Positions 49,417 through 50,336 of a DNA stretch of 50,336 bases are shown in pieces (position 1 is the stretch's first letter; each line of letters begins with the position of its first letter). Both the position numbers and the translations under genes were made by a program. This DNA is from Ilumatobacter sp. (GTDB lineage Bacteria > Actinomycetota > Acidimicrobiia > Acidimicrobiales > Ilumatobacteraceae). The notes beneath the pieces are model-generated. The model made no database searches, was not told where the DNA came from, and saw only the letters and a list, made by a program, of their open reading frames with translations. The stretch is from the NCBI GenBank assembly GCA_007693335.1, contig REDU01000103.1:1-50336 (forward strand). The letters are read 5' to 3'.

Positions 49417-49422
49417 ACGATA
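49417..49422 (-). promoter_or_regulatory. -10 candidate of the mrpABCDEFG operon
   Basis: Minus-strand TATCGT lies 51 bases upstream of the mrpA ATG. This would give a leader of about 45 bases, unlike the leaderless genes nearby. No strong ribosome-binding site is seen at mrpA. Confidence 0.35.
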
Positions 49423-49444
49423 GGCCCACCGACCGGGTTGGAGC

Positions 49445-49462
49445 AGTTACCAGCGGGTAACT
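49445..49462. promoter_or_regulatory. Palindromic operator of the 3-hydroxyacyl-CoA dehydrogenase gene
   Basis: AGTTACC-AGCG-GGTAACT has perfect 7-bp arms. It fills the spacer between a -35 TTGGAG (49438-49443) and the -10 TACGGT (49462-49467), the place for a repressor. Palindromes of this look are common for TetR-type regulators of fatty-acid breakdown in actinobacteria, which matches the gene product. The regulator itself is not in the window. Confidence 0.6.
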
Positions 49463-49467
49463 ACGGT
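49462..49467 (+). promoter_or_regulatory. -10 of the 3-hydroxyacyl-CoA dehydrogenase gene (leaderless)
   Basis: TACGGT ends 6 bases before ATG 49474; -35 TTGGAG lies 18 bases upstream. Confidence 0.5.
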
Positions 49468-49473
49468 GGGCTC

Positions 49474-50331
49474 ATGACTGAGATCAACCGGGTGGGCATC
49501 GTCGGATCGGGCATCATGGGGTCGGGACTGGCCGAGGTGGCCGCACGCGCCGGCCACGACGTGGTGGTGAGGTCCCGCACCCAGGACGGCGCCGACGGCG
49601 TGGTGGCCGGGATGACGAAGAACCTCACCAAGCAGGTCGAGCGCGAGAAGCTCACCGCGGAGGAGCGCGACGCCATCCTCGACCGGGTGACCGCCACCGA
49701 CCACCTCGGCCGTCTCGCCGACTGCGATCTCGTGATCGAGAGCGTGGTCGAGGACCTCGACGTCAAGAAGACGCTGTTCGCCGAACTCGAGCAGATCGTC
49801 AAGCCCGACGGCATCTTGGCCACCAACACCTCCACCCTCCCGGTCGTGGAGCTGGCGATGGTCACCGATCGACCCGACCAGGTCTGCGGCATCCACTTCT
49901 TCAACCCGGCACCCGTGATGAAGCTCGTCGAGGTGGTGCGCCCGATCACCGCCAGCGACGCCACCATCGCCGCCGCCACCTCGTTCGCCGAGCGGTGCGG
50001 CAAGGACGCCGTCGAGGTGCTCGACCGGGCCGGCTTCGTCGTGAACGCGTTGCTGTTCCCCTACCTCAACAACGCCGTGCGGATGCTCGAGCAGGGCACG
50101 GCGTCGCGTGACGACATCGACACCGCCATGAAGGGCGGCTGCGGGTTCCCGATGGGGCCGTTCGCACTGCTCGACCTCGTGGGCCTCGACACGTCGCTCG
50201 CGATCCTCGACGCCCTCTACGACGAGTTCCGCGACCCCAACTACGCCGCCGTCCCGAGCCTGCGGCGGATGGTGGCCGCCGGCCGTCTCGGACGGAAGTC
50301 CGGGCTCGGCTTCTACGACTACGCCCGCTGA
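49474..50331 (+). CDS. 3-hydroxybutyryl-CoA dehydrogenase
   Basis: 285 residues. Oxidises (S)-3-hydroxyacyl-CoA with NAD(P). The Rossmann start VGIVGSGIMGSGLAEVAARAG is followed by DLVIESVVEDLDVKKTLFAELE, ATNTSTLPVVELA, the catalytic His in GIHFFNPAPVMKLVEVVR and the C-terminal GGCGFPMGPFALLDLVGLD and GRKSGLGFYDYAR. This is the short, single-domain (FadB2/Hbd) type. Divergent from the mrp operon. Confidence 0.93.
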   Translation: MTEINRVGIVGSGIMGSGLAEVAARAGHDVVVRSRTQDGADGVVAGMTKNLTKQVEREKLTAEERDAILDRVTATDHLGRLADCDLVIESVVEDLDVKKTLFAELEQIVKPDGILATNTSTLPVVELAMVTDRPDQVCGIHFFNPAPVMKLVEVVRPITASDATIAAATSFAERCGKDAVEVLDRAGFVVNALLFPYLNNAVRMLEQGTASRDDIDTAMKGGCGFPMGPFALLDLVGLDTSLAILDALYDEFRDPNYAAVPSLRRMVAAGRLGRKSGLGFYDYAR

Positions 50332-50336
50332 CACTC

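Noticed and set aside
1-50336. Insertion sequences, prophage or integrases
   Set aside because: No transposase, integrase or terminal inverted repeat pair was recognised anywhere in the window.

Overview
The window is high-GC DNA with dense, short-spaced genes. The gene families point to an actinobacterium, most likely a marine member of the Acidimicrobiia (Ilumatobacter-like). Supporting points are a mycothiol glycosyltransferase (mshA) beside a YbjN-type gene as in mycobacteria, a DevR/DosR-like response regulator, a SigR/RsrA-like redox sigma pair, the C5 haem route led by Rex, and a DMSP-demethylase-like protein. This placement is inferred from gene content; no rRNA is present.

Layout. 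1-2760: the 5' part of a multicopper oxidase fused to a cupredoxin domain, a PAS histidine kinase and a DevR-like regulator, with two DosR-type boxes. 2798-4598: tmk, holB and tRNA-Thr(CGU). 4599-5050: mostly empty, with a possible decayed SAF-domain gene. 5051-7195: a DmdA-like demethylase and a methyl-THF-handling partner. 7390-8022: a VapBC-type toxin-antitoxin pair. 8326-12053: a ceramidase-like/PlsC fusion, a flippase-like membrane protein and a MarR regulator. 12097-14612: a redox sigma/anti-sigma pair, a small membrane protein, tilS, and a possible catalytically dead phosphatase-like protein behind a tiny leader ORF. 14627-17175: an M23 peptidase, a renalase-like flavoprotein and a secreted unknown. 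17206-26968: haem genes hemL-hemB and rex-hemA-hemC-hemD, separated by two cell-surface type genes. 27065-30722: an acyl-CoA ligase, a 27-residue microprotein, a SAM hydrolase and proC. 30904-33920: YbjN, mshA, an XRE regulator, an RsiG-like putative c-di-GMP receptor and a MoaD-like protein with an unusual tail. 34223-35683: a membrane-anchored cyclophilin and an S51-like protein. 35726-49365: two adjacent Mrp-type antiporter operons. The first is canonical mrpABCDEFG. The second has the subunit order of the Mbh membrane arm (E F G A-Cterm B C D), with two extra NuoL/N-type subunits and no hydrogenase genes. 49474-50331: a 3-hydroxyacyl-CoA dehydrogenase behind a perfect palindrome.

How it works together. 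Much of the window concerns redox and energy: DevRS (hypoxia or redox), SigR/RsrA (thiol stress), mycothiol, Rex (NADH/NAD) placed over haem synthesis, and a large ion-translocating Mrp block. About twenty start codons lie 5-11 bases after a TANNNT-like -10 hexamer, so leaderless transcription appears to be the normal mode here. That pattern was used to choose several starts and supports genes too short for routine calling.
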